A stretch of 64,000 nt of DNA from Calliphora vicina (taxonomy: Eukaryota; Arthropoda; Insecta; Diptera; Calliphoridae), in the NCBI RefSeq assembly GCF_958450345.1, contig NC_088780.1, positions 32,945,667 through 33,009,666 on the forward strand, given 5' to 3'. The notes under the pieces are model-generated. The model saw only the letters and a list, made by a program, of their open reading frames with translations. It did no database searches and was not told the origin of the DNA. This document shows positions 25,080-38,600 of this stretch, in pieces (within the stretch, counting starts at the first letter, position 1; each line of letters starts with the position of its first letter). The position numbers were made by a program, and so were the translations under genes.

Positions 25080-25880
25080 AAATAGGTACATATTTGTTTG
25101 TGAGATGATTTCAACGTTGGAGTTAAATCTCTTTCCGCTGTCACACGTGACTAATTCCGTAGAACAAGGCGGATTTTTGCCATGGAAACTGCACTATTAA
25201 TTTTTTCTTGGGCAAATGCGGTAATTCTTCTTTCAAATCCTCATTAAATCGACACAATAATTTGACGTAACATTCGCCCTTGTTTGTTTTACTCTGAAGG
25301 TAATCATTGTTGATTATAGAGCGTGCATCCCTAAAAAAAACGGTCGCCTTGACTTTATTGTCTGACAAACCCACCGATTCACATAAAAAAATCCACTGTG
25401 TTGACTACTGATTGGTCTTTTGTGTATTGTGGTGGATCCACGTTTCGTCACGGTTACGAAACTTCGCAAAAACTCGATCATATTGCGTTTGAACAACGCC
25501 AAACACTCCTGCGAAGTTGTTACACGATTGCGTTTGTGGTCGATTATGAGAAAACGCGGCACCTATCTTACGGAAAGCATTCTCATACCCAAGTGATCAT
25601 TCCACAATCTCTCGCACTTGCAATCTCCGATCGGCCAATTGCTTCGGTAGTAGAGACTTCAACCGGGCGTCCAGAACGTTAGACATCTTCCGTGCCGACC
25701 ACCTTTTTACCATTAAAATTGATGTCATGCGGCCTGCTATCAATGGCTGTCAAACACAAAACTAAATGACGCATCTGGTTCAAATTTTCACAGGAGTCAA
25801 CTGACAGATTACTGTTGACAGATGCAGTGTTGCCTTTTCAGTTAAGAGGAGGGTAATTCAAAAAGTCACGACCTCGTAAT
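25080..25880 (-). pseudogene. Mariner transposase relic
   Basis: Minus-strand frames give mariner (DD34D) fragments in order: FLIIDHKRNRVTTSQECLAL (25560-25500) and EFLRSFVTVTKRGSTTIHKR, then NKVKATVFFRDARSIINNDY and LPHLPKKKLIVQF down to 25180. Frameshifts and an internal deletion after that segment remove the second and third catalytic regions. The 5' end shares aattacc/gtcaactgaca-type sequence with short relics at 59524 and 61512. It is inactive. Confidence 0.85.
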
Positions 25881-26149
25881 ATAATATTGTTCGCGTATTT
25901 GATAAATTGTACAAATTATTATTGGATTTTACAGGATTCCTGGCGTTTACTTTTAAAAACTTGTAACTTGTAAATCAAGAGCTTATTAAAAGTGATAGTT
26001 CTTTAAAAGAGAACTTGATTTGTATCGCTAACAGTTTTTAATATCCGTCTCTGTTAAAATTCGAAGAACATTTTAAATCGTTTCTTTAAATATTCTAAGG
26101 TTACACATGGAATGACTCATATATTGTAAAGTAATATTAACATAAGGGC

Positions 26150-26523
26150 TACAGTGGTTTAAATGTCATATTTTTAAGACTATTTTATATAGAACTTAAA
26201 TTTTATCATTGTTCTTAAATCAACCAGCAATTTACTTTACTCTTAAAATACAGGGTGGGGAAATTACACACAATTGGGGTCCGTCGTCATAAAATAAATT
26301 TGAATACTCCTCTGCTATGTCAGTTAGAAATGACAGATTTATTTTCAAAATATGTATTTTGATTATGTTCCACTGTGCAATGTGAAATTACATATCAATC
26401 GCATCAGCCAGTTAGAATTGACAGATTTACATCCAGAGCTATTAATCCCACATCCATTTCCTAATTTAATTTTGTTAATTGCATTTTAAATAATTTCCCC
26501 AGTATGACATTTAAACCACTGTG
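26150..26523. mobile_element. Nested Transib-like MITEs
   Basis: ACAGTGGTTTAAATGTCAT (26151) and its inverse ending CACTGTG at 26523 bound about 374 bp. Inside, another end (...ccactgtg at 26377) carries aatgacagatttattttc, like the right end of the 9077-11328 element. The outer flanks show no exact 5-bp duplication. Confidence 0.6.
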
Positions 26524-26636
26524 CTATAAGTTCAATTCAAGTTGAAAATCCTATTTTGTGAAATAAGTAACAAGTACTTAAACATATTTTAAATTTTTCT
26601 TTCTTTACTCGTTCCTCTTTAAACAAATGTTCTCAG

Positions 26637-29600
26637 TATTGTCAGCATCGTCATGGCAAGAACCTTATTTTATAGATCCTCATACCCCGGATATACAGTG
26701 GCAAACAGGTGACACAGCTGTGGGTGTACAATCGATTAATGTGCAAGAAGAACTTGTTGTGCCATACAAATTGGCCAAAATCAATTATAATGGTAAGAAC
26801 TTTATTACTTACTAGATACTTAGCTGGAATACTTAAATGTTACGTACTTATTAATTCAATGACAATAATAATGATGGCCATGATTTTGTGCGAAAATTTC
26901 CATTATTTCTTTTATGTGTTTTTCTTTCTTTTTTTTTTTTTGTTCACATAAACAAAGGCACTGGTGCACCGTCCTTGGGAGCTTTTGATATTGGTGACAA
27001 TAGCTTATTGGGTGCTAGAATACTTTTGACAGACAATCAGTGGTAAGAGAATTCACTATAGTTTAATAAATTGTTTACATTGAGGTTTCTTTAATTTTAT
27101 TTTTTTATTTACAGGTTTATTACCATAGAAAAGCGTCAGGATTATGAAAATCCTCAACAGCGAATTTATTTTTTTCAAATTTACATTAAAGATGTTTTGA
27201 CACCAAATGCTGTGGAACCGAGCATATTTATTAAATTGGAAAATATTTTTGATAATCCACCTACGTTGACTTATAGACCATCACCGTGTAGGGTGGAGGT
27301 AAGTTAATTTTATGAAATTAATGGATTTTTACGCAAAGTTTCAAAATTATAACGAATTTGCCAAGTTTAACCATTGTATAAGGTATTTACTCAGAACTAG
27401 CACCTTTATACAAGAATTGAGAGATCAATGAAAAGTCAATATTAAACAGGAGCTCACATACGATTAATGCGATTCTGATTTCAAATAGTCCCCATACAAG
27501 GTCCCCCTGAAAATATTTATAAAATTGGACGTAAACAATAGGTTCATATTAAAACCTCTTTACCTTCTAAACCTTCGAATTTCCAAAAATCCCTACTTAG
27601 TGGATCTACTTAGGGAGATGAGAAGCCAAAGTCGAAATTTCATGTATCTACCTTTCGGCGTTTAGGCTGGGAGATATTGAACTAGTCAGTCACTCTGTAA
27701 CGTTACACTTGTACATACTCGTATAAGGTTTACGTGATTTATATTCTTTAATTATCGAATATATTACCAACCAGATCCTGCAAATGCTCCTAAATTCCAA
27801 TCCTTACTATTCCTATGATTAAAACAAGAAATAAAAATTGGAATAGAAGTCCTATTATATCCTGAAGGTAGCAGTTAGGATTGTCTGAAACACCGAGATT
27901 GATAACTCAGAACATAAAACACTGATGACTTCTTCGAATAAGATTAGCCCAACTCATGGGGAGATATACAGCATTTTAGGAAACTTTCCGAATTTCTTAT
28001 TTAACCTTTAGACCTGGAGTGATTTTAGTCTTACTCCTCAAATAATAATGAACAAAATTAATACGTTTCTAAATACCCTGTAGGAACTTCATTCAGATTA
28101 CATTTCCGATTGTATATTCATGGTCTACGACCCCGATGGTATGGATCGCAATAATATACGAATCGAAGCTAAAGGAAATAATAATGAAAATTCTCTATTT
28201 GCATTTGTGGAACATGAAGAGACTAAGACCTATGAAAAACAATATAGATTAAAGTAAGTTTCCATATATGTATAAAAATAAAATAAGAAATAATATAATT
28301 TGTTTAGACTTCTGCAAGAACTACACTACGAGGATAAAGCCATCTATAATCTGGATGTCAAAGTCTATGATGCCAAAAATAACACTGGCAACATATTTGC
28401 AATATTAGAAGTAATCGATTTGCCAAATCGTGATCCTATATGGGTAAGACCCTTAACTACGGCTACTTTTAATGAAAAAGAAGAACAGGTATTAAAAAAC
28501 ATAAAATCATTTAAAAATAATGCTTGCTAAAGTTTTTTAAATACCAAAGATTTTCAGTTTAAAAGCTATAGATGGTGATACGGGCATTGATAAACCCATT
28601 TGTTATAGATTGGAGTTTGAGGAGGATTGTAAGTTATATATTTTTTCACAAATTATAAAATTTTTAATTAAAAGTATTCTTTTCTTTAGATTCTGAACTT
28701 ATGTCTATTAATAGTTCAACGGGAGTGTTGCATGTCCAACCTATAGATCGTGATCTTTTAAATCAACAGATTTTTAGTTTTTATGTAAATATTTTTTTTG
28801 TGTTCAATACAGGTTTAACAATTTTTTTTATTCTTATTAGACTTGTGCCTATAAATGTGATGATCCTTTGTGGTTTATAAAAAACTCTACGATTTTAATA
28901 GTTCAGGATATAAACGATCATACACCGGAAATTACCTTGGAACCAAAAGTAGTACAAATTTTGGAATCTAAGTACTTGACGCTACCTTTGGAGAAATTCT
29001 TTATAGAAGATTTAGATTTGGTAAGAGAGAGTATAAAATATGTCAGCAGAATGCTCGGTTTATAATTGGAAATCTGTATTTTCATAAAAATAAATTAATT
29101 TTGATCTCTATATATGGTTTAGTTTACTATATAATGTGTATTGTGTATTCTTCTATTCCAGGGCTCAAATGCAACATACAATGTATTGCTTACGAATGCT
29201 ATTGGAACAATTAAATATGCTGAAGCATTTACTATGATTCCCAATAGTGGTTATCAGAAAACTGATTTTTCATTGACTGTTACTCACGCGGATCTATTGG
29301 ATTATGAAAATGAAAACTGGAGAAGTTTTGAATTGAAGGTACAATGACTTATTAATATATGTAACTCTAATTTTCCATTTAAGCACGCGCTTTAAAAACA
29401 AATTTTACTCCGGAATTATTATGGGTGCCAGGAAACTAGTGGTTGATAAACATGTAAGAAATGGGTCGGCTTAGGATGTAATCAATTTACAGAGGAATCT
29501 TTATCGTTTTGTTGATCTGTAACATTTTACCAATACATGTTGAGGTTAATACAGGTGTCGTTTCTTACTTGACTTGATATTATAAAAGGTTTAGCATGCT

Positions 29601-32600
29601 GGAAGAAAAGGTGGCATGACAATTTTTTGTCGTTTCTGAGATCTTTATGTCTTGATCTTTATGAGATCTTTATGTCTTGACTGGAAAATATATGCACGAA
29701 ATTAATTTACAAATGAATAATTTTTCCTTGATCGATACATGCTAATACCGCTATCGCATAACGATATTTGGCCTATCGGAAATATAGTAGTTCGTGATTG
29801 AAAATCTTGTCTTAGTATCGAAGCTAATAGGAGAGTTACCAATTACTTGCTATGATTAAATGACTTGCATTTTGGAAGAATATGTTGTCGCATCACGATC
29901 TTTGGCCTAGTGGAAAAAGAGTCGTTCCTGATTAAAGTTCTGGTCTTGGAATCGAAGCTAATAGGAGAGTTACCAATTACTTGCTATGATTAAATGACTA
30001 GCATTTTGGAAGAATATGTTGTCTCATCACGATGTTTGGCCTAGTGGAAACAGAGTCGTTCCTGATTAGAGATCTCCTTGTCTTGGAATCGAATGTATTA
30101 GGAGAGTTACCTTATAAAAGTATTAGAATTCTGGAAGCAAATGTTGTCGCATCGCGATTTTTGGTCTAGTGAAAAAGTGGTCGTTCTTGAGTTAAGATCT
30201 TTATGTCTTGGCTGAAAAGCATATGGACGAAATTAATTTACAAAAGAAAAGTTTTCCTTTTACCGATACATGTTGAGGTTAATACAGCTGTCGCATCACG
30301 ATCTTAGGCCTAGTGTTTACGGAGTCGTTCCAGATTTAAGATCTTCATGTCTTGGAATAGAAGGTAATATGAGAGTTACAAAGTACCTGCTCTGATTAAG
30401 TGACTAGCATTTTGATAGAATATGTTATCGTATCAAGAAGTAAAAATACGGTCGTTTCTGATTAAAGATCTTCTTGTCTTGGAATCAAAGGTAGTATGAG
30501 AGGTACCAATGACTTGCTATGCAAAGAGGATTAGCATTCTGGAAGCAAAGGTTGTGGGATCGCGATTACTGAAAACGTATAGGGTAGTAGGAGAGTTACA
30601 ATGACTTGCTATGCAAAAAGGATTAGCATGTTGTTGCATCGCGATTTTTTGTGGAAACTTGGTCGTTCCTAAGTTATGATCTTTATGTCTTGGCTGAAAA
30701 GCATATGGACGAAATTAATTTACAAACGAAAAGTTTTCTTTGATCGATGTATGTTGATACAGCTATCGCATCACGATCTTTGGTCTAGTGGAAACAGAGT
30801 CGTTCCTGATTGAAGATCTTGTCTTAGAATCAAAGCTAATAGGAGAGTTACAAATGACTTGCTCTGATTAAATGATTAGTATTTTGGAAGAATATGTTGT
30901 CGTATCACGATGTTTGGCCTAATGGAAAGAGAAAGTCGTTCCCGATTAAAGATCTTCATGTCTTGAAATCGAAGTTAGTAAGAGAGTTACCAATAATTTG
31001 AAATGATAAAAGGATTAGCATTCTGGAAGCAAAGCTTGTCGCATCGCGATTTTTGGTCTAGTGAAAACGTGGTCGTTCTTGAGATAAGATCTTTATGTCT
31101 TGGCTGAATAGCATATGGACGAAATTAATTTATAAAAGAAATGTTTTCATTTGATTGATATATGTTGAGTTTAATACTGCGTGATGAGATAACGTTTGGC
31201 CTAGTCGAAATATAGTCGTTCCAGATTTTAGATCTTCTTGTTATGGAATCTAAGGTAATAGGAGAGTTACTAATGAATAGTTCTGATTAAATGACTAGAA
31301 TTTTGGAAGAATATGTTGTCGCATCACGATGTTTGGCAAAGTGGAAATAGAGTTGTTCCTGATAAAAGATCATGTAATCGAATGTAGTATGAGAGTTACC
31401 AATGACTTGGCATGATAAAAGGATTAGTATTCTGGAAGCAAAGGTTGTTGCATAGCGATTTTTGGTCTATTGAAAACGTGGTCGTTCTTGTGTTAAGATC
31501 TTTATGTCTTGGCTGAAAAGCATATGGGCGAAATTAATTTACCAAAGAAAAGTTTTCATTTAAGCGATACATGTTAAGGTTAATGCGCTGTCATATCACG
31601 ATTTTTGGTCTAGTGGATACGAAGTCGTTCCAGATTTAAGATCTTTTTGTCTTGGAATCGAAGGCGATAGGAGAGTTACCAATGGCCATCTCTGATCAAA
31701 CATTTTGAAAGAAAAGGTTGTGACATAGCCTGGTGGATACGTGGTCGTTCCAGAGTAAAGATCTTCTTGTCTTGGAATTGAAGGTAATAGCTGAGATTCC
31801 AATGACTTGCTCTCATCAAATGACTAGCATTTTGGAAGAAAAAGTTGTCGCATAAAAATCATTAATCTAATGGAAATGGGATCGTTCGAGAGAAAAGTTC
31901 TTGTTGTATTTGAATCGAAGATAATACTAGAATTTCTCTTATAAAATACTAATTTCAAATGACAATGTACTGCTGGCAGTGTCTCTAGGTGGAGAACCAA
32001 ATGGACAAATAGTGCGGTTCATATTGCTTTAACTATATATGAGACTGACAAAAACTGTTCCAATTCATTCTTGCACAAGTGTATCTGCATTCGTAATTCA
32101 GCTCTGGATGGAGGAAGAACTTCGAGGGATTTGGTTTGGCGTTGTCTAACTTTATCGTGTTACGGTTTCTCGAAGTTTTCGCATTAACCACATGCATTCG
32201 TTTTGGTTATAATTTATAACCTAGAATTTGTCGTGGTGGAGACCCAACAAAACTTAATTTGGAACACTGGTAGAGTACCAAACAAAACTATGGTTGAATT
32301 TTGGTGGAGACCATAAAACTCAGGAGTTGAGTTCTTGAATTTCGGCTTCCTATACGAAGGTATAGGACGATACTCTTCTTAGGCGTAATCCGTAAATGTT
32401 GATGGCGTTATTTTAGGCCAATAATCTTAATATGAAAGTGAAATGTAAGTGTTGTGGACGTTAGTAGGACTTGTGAACCATCAGACCCTTACAATTAGAA
32501 ATTGGCATAGTCAAAAAATACTTATTCAGGAGCTCTTTCCAACCTTTTGTGTTGTTTCTTTGGGAAGCATCAAGGTGTCTAAGGTTTAAATCCGAATACT

Positions 32601-35600
32601 GAGAAGAACTAATGGATTCTGGAAACTAAAAGCCAAAAAACTTTAGGAATTTTGATATTAGCCCACCCTTAACCAATGGATCGTAAATATGTAGTTTGAA
32701 AATAATATATAGCGTGATGCTAGTCGACTCCTCAATGTTAGTTCATTAAAGCTAAAACTCACCATAATCATTAAACATATTCTAAAATAATTTTAAAATA
32801 TTCCCTTTATTAAATTTTGTAACACTCAATTCTAATTTAAGATCAATGTCAAAGAAGTGGAAAATCTGCAACACGAGAATGAAGTTACTCTGAATATCGA
32901 GTTGATAAATTGGAACGATGAGTGGCCCATATTTGAGCGGGAATCTTATGAAATTGAAATTTATGAAAATGCTACCGAAGGAACACAACTTGCACAAATA
33001 CGAGCTAAAGATCGAGATATAGGAGATGAAGTAGTGTAAGTCCAGAATCAAAACATTAAAACTATCGTACCAGTTCTGTAAATCGAGTAATATTAAAAAT
33101 ATGTTCTGTAAATGGAAAGATTTTGTATCTTGAAACAGGTTTCTTTACTCGAAAGAAAAACGAATAATTCATATAGATTCGATTTACAGAACACCAAAAT
33201 ATAAAAATTTGTTTTAAAAATGAAAACCTTACTAGGATTCGTTTTAAAGATCAGAAGCTCTATAGTCTAAAGAAATTTTTCTTAATTTGCAGACACTCGA
33301 TTGTGGGCATTATACAAGGCATTGCTATAGATTCCCTAACTGGATTAATAACTTTAAATAATACAAATGTATTCGATTTTGAACGCCAATCTTTGGTAAT
33401 GCTACAAATTCAGGCTAAAGATTCTTTGACTACAGATTACACCCAAAATTTACACACTTCCTATAGCCAATTGCAAATTAAAGTACTGGATGTTAATGAT
33501 GAAACCCCGGAACTAAGAATGGTAAACAAAATTTTACATTTAAGCATTAAATATATAGTTTAATTAAATCATTTGTTACAGCCACGTTTTATAGTCAATA
33601 TAACCGAAAATTCTCCAGCTTTAACACTTATTACCAATAAAATTGAGGCCCGAGATCCAGACTCTTCAGCGGATTTGAGTTTTGAAATTATATGGTCTCA
33701 ATCCTATGCCACCAAAAGTGGTCAAGAGGTTGACCCGACTTATTTTTTTGGATGTTTCATAATTGAACGTGAATATGTTAATAACAATTTAGTGTATGGT
33801 CAACTGAAGATAAATGATGAATTTATGACTGAGGTGGATTATGAGAAGTATGATACGATATTTTTGACCATTAAAGTTCGTGATTTAAATCAGGAATTGA
33901 ATGAGGATTCTTCAACAGGTAAAAAATTCCTGTTACAATTAATTTTACAGTTGTTTTGTAAATCTATATTTTATTTTTAGCTGTCTTGACCATACGTATC
34001 GATGATATCAATGACAATCCTCCTCAATTTGTAACCGGAACTCTGGATGAGCCACGTAGTGTTACAGAAATGGAGGATATTATGAGCACAATAGGTATGA
34101 AATCAATATTTTAATAATTCAAGACATTTTTAAAGTATAATATTAATATTACAAGGTACCGTTGAGGCTTTCGACATAGATGGTGCGGGTAATAATAATA
34201 TAACCTTTAAAATAAGGTAAATTTGTTGGTTAAATTAAATTTGATAAAATAAATTTCCATTTTATTTAAATTTCCTAGAGCCATAGGTGATCTTACAAAA
34301 ATGGACTTGGTTGTTATAAATAGCACAACCGGTTTACTCAAAGTGGCTGGTCTCATACAATGTGATATACCTAAATTATTTAATTTGGAATATGAGATTA
34401 CTGTCAGCGATTCTTTACATGAGACCAAAGGAAAGGTAAGATTTGCGTAGTCAGTTTCCAAAATGGTATTACAGATGGCAACTTATAGATATTAATTTCT
34501 GTTGCAAATTGGCAATCCACCCATTAAATATTTAAAAATCATTTTCAGATCAATATCTCTGTAATAGATATTAACAATCAAGTGCCAACTATCGATGAAT
34601 TTCAACATCAAGTATTTATATATGAAAATGCTACTACTGGAACTATAGTGGGTCAAATAAAATCTCACGATAATGATAGAGATAGTAAGTTTAAACTTTA
34701 ATTCTTTAACAGTTAAGGTCCACCATAATTATTATGTTTCCCAAGGTCCTCATAACACATTGGAATATACCATTAATAGTGCTTTGGGGGATCTACACAA
34801 TTTATTCCAAATAAATACCACCAATGGTGAAGTCAAAGTCAATTTGCGTAATGGTTTCATACTTGATCGAGATATGGGTACTTTATATCATTATATACCC
34901 ATCGATATAAAAGATAATTTTAATTTTATCAATTCTGGTTATGGACGTAAGTTTTTTTTAAAAAAAATACTTCAAATTATTTCAATACTTTAACATTAAA
35001 TTTTAGCTGTTAACCAAAAATCCACATTTTTAAATGTTACCCTGAAAGATGTAAATGACAATGCTCCCATAATGCCCAATAACAAACAATATAAACCGGA
35101 ATTTTCAGAAGCTGACCAACAGGTTGATATTTTAAGTTATATTTAAAGAAAAGTTTGTAATATTTCTTTGTACTTTTCTATAGAATACAATGTCAAAACT
35201 AGATTTAATAGCCGAAGATCGTGATGAACCTAATACTGCCAATTCTCAACTTATATATTCCATATTATCTATAAAACCAGGTAATTTTGTTAATAAAATG
35301 TGTTTGAGTTCCAGTTTCTCAGTATGTTAAAATAACTTTTGGATCCTAAAAAGTATATATATTCTGGATCGTTATATATTGCGGAGTCGATATATCCATG
35401 TCCGTCTGTACATCTGTATGTTGAAATCTACTTTCCGTAGTCCTCAAATAACTTATATACGTGATTCAACATTAATATCGGTTGCTATTTTAAATCGAGA
35501 AAATCGGCCCAAAAATTGCTGAAATATGAGGAAAAAATCAGGACAACCTCGATTTTTTAACTATTTTTATACCCTTCACCTTGATGAAAAGGGTATATAT

Positions 35601-38600
35601 AAGTTTGTCATTCGGTTTGTAATTTCCACAATATAATTTTCCGACCCTATAAAGTATATATATTCTGGATCATTATAGATAGCGTAGTCGATTAAGCCAT
35701 GTCTGTCTGTCTGTTGAAATCAATTTTCTGAAGACCCCAGATATCTTCGGTATCCAAATCTTCAATAATTCTGTCAGACATGCTTTCGAGAAGTTTCGTA
35801 TTTAAAATCAGCAAAATCGGTCTACAAATGGCTGAGATATGAGGAAAAAACCAGGACAACCTCGATTATTTACCTATTTTTGACCTATCTCTGGATTACT
35901 AAATCATTAATATAGGCAATATGATATTTATTGATAGATATTTCAAAGTCCTTTGCAACGACGTATATAATGCAATAGTTAGTTGGACCTACAATGGGTC
36001 AAAATAGGGAAAAATATTTTTTAACATCAATTTTTTATTTCACCAGCGATTAAATTCAAAAACTTTTGTATTTTTACAAGGAAAAGAAAAATTCAAGAAA
36101 TTAATATTTCTCTTTACTTTTGAAAAAGGCAATTGAAAAGTGTTGGAGGTAGTGCCACTCCTAATAAACTGACTCTATACTACGATAGTTTATCATATTC
36201 TACTGTAATAGACCCTCGAATAATGGTCAGTCATGAATAAGACCAAAATAAATTTAAAATTCTCCTACGTTTAAGGAGATCACTTTTCGCATGGCCACTG
36301 ACGAAGTCAGTATGCCGTAGACGCCAACGGATTCTCTAGGATTTTTGGATTTTCCTAATGCCTATATTTGCCGTTTGCCACGAAATTAATGGTGTATCTG
36401 TAAACGTTCTTAAAATATGTCTTTTAACAGCTATAATTACATGAAAACTGCAGTCCTCGTTCATTCGAAAGTCTTTCTGACATCTCTAATATTTTGATGT
36501 TATATTTAGTATGTGTTCTCAGGCGGCATCCCAGGAGAATTGATATTCGTTTCATCATTTATTATTAGTGAAGCTTTATGCAATGCGTCCCATAGGATCT
36601 TTTGTGCACACTTAAATTTTTCATCCCAACAGATTAAGGCAACTTATGAAGCCAACTATTATATTTGGTGATAGATCAACAATGTCCCCCGGGGCCCTTC
36701 CAAGCCATTTAGTTCTGCACATTGCCAGCATTAGGCAGTCGGATAGGATATGTTCATTCTCAACAGTAAGTATTCTCAAGTCACCCTTTCCGAAAGATAG
36801 CAACAACTGAGATCGTTCCATAGTGTATCCATGTGGGATGCCAAAGAACGGTTCAGGATCTATAAACGAGCGTCGGTCGCCCATGTTGGCCAAACAATCA
36901 ACGAGTTCATTCTGCGCACCGAGTTCATTCAAGTATGTCCAGCACTCCATAACAACACCAGATCAGCCTGGCTATCCGACATAACAAATATCCTAGTATT
37001 CCTTAATATTCTTCTTAAACATCCACTGGAGCATATAAGGATGGCGTAAATCTTTGTTTCTTCATTAAGTTGTGTGTTTTGTGATATTTGAATATTTCAT
37101 CACTGTGATTCACTGGATGACAAAACACAAATTTTTTTGATGATCGACAATGTACATATATTTGTTCCCCAAAAACATCGTACTCCACAATTTGTAGTAA
37201 ACGATCCTGGAATTGAGCCATAACAAAGCCTCATGGATACCTTTGTTTGTTCTGCTAGTAAATACGAAAGTTCTTTCTGGAATGCCTCGGGGAATACGAC
37301 GACTGAATGATGTTGCAGATATTAAGAATCTTCGTTTGACATCACTTGATAAATTGTTTTGTTTTCTCTTGTAGATGGTGTTCCGTTGCAAATTTTCATA
37401 CTGCCTGTGACAGCCCTTAGGGCAGTTTTTGACCAATTTTCTTGTATGTATCCAACAAGGATTCTTTATCCATGTCCTAAGTGTATGTATGCGGTTGTAT
37501 GAGCTGTGGAGATAATGATACTAACAAAAGAGACCACCAAATTGTTTCAGTGGTTCACTACTTTTCTATGTTCTTGCATATTCTCTTGATTGGACGCACA
37601 AAAAAGTTTGTCTTTCACTGAAAATACTAGGATATACTTGTTGAATTCTTTTATGAAAAAACTCTAAAAAATAAGGTTTAGTAGAATCCACAATGCTCTG
37701 GGAAAGATGTAGGAAATTTATTTAGCAATAAACGTTTTGCCCATGCAACTTCGTTTGATATGCAAATAATTGGTACGTTTATGATCGGAATCGTGGTATA
37801 TCAGATTATTGTAGTACCTTTCTAGAAAAAATTTTTATAATCAAGGATGTTACGAGTTTTAATATCCACATTTGATGTAAATAATTAATCTCACATTCAA
37901 GGCACAGTAAAGGTCCTCCAAACCTCATTCCAAAGAACAGGAATACTACATTGTAGCTTATATCTTAAGAAGAAACATTTCAAATTATACTCATCATAAT
38001 TCGAGGTAAAATAGGACACGACATTTAGCTTTAGACTTTCTTTCATTACATCGGATATACAACTCAAAAATATCTGGATTTACCGGACACATCCAAAAAG
38101 GGTCCTGAATACCTCATTCAGCCACGTTTCCAGGTTAATCATTTGAGGGGGGTGGGGGTTGTAATAAAGTGATATTAATTTTACATTTTTCTTTTTTTCC
38201 TTTTTATATTAAAACTTTGGTTTTTGGACGGGAAATTTCCTTTCCACCCCTGATTCTATGCCTTACCTTATACTACTATTTGGATTATTATTCCAAAATG
38301 ACTTATTTTTTTATGCAACTGATTTTTAGTTTTGTCGAGGTATCAAAATATGTCATCTACTTTATAGGTATATGATCGATTATAACAATTAATTTTCTAA
38401 TTTATCGCTTTTCTCTGACCTAGTACAAAATTTCAATACTGATGTCCAAGATTTTGAGGATTTATTTACAATTACAACTTTACGAAATCGTATAGGACGC
38501 TTAAAAACTCAGAAATCTTTGAAAGGTTACTATGGCCGTTGGGAACTTGAAATTGAAGCCGCCGATCAAGGAACACCGCCACTAAGAAATTCTTCAAAAT

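Larger units (their letters stand above)
22500..26636. other. Gene-free gap between deformylase and cadherin
   Basis: It holds a MITE candidate, a family II repeat, a mariner relic and Transib-like MITEs (listed separately) in otherwise AT-rich DNA. A first cadherin exon with a signal peptide should lie here or in sequence I cannot recognise; I found no convincing candidate. Confidence 0.5.

Noticed and set aside
28558..28628. Cadherin exon beginning at the acceptor TTTTCAG (28557)
   Set aside because: It would shift the frame to an early stop. The acceptor at 28549 gives IFSLKAIDGD in frame.
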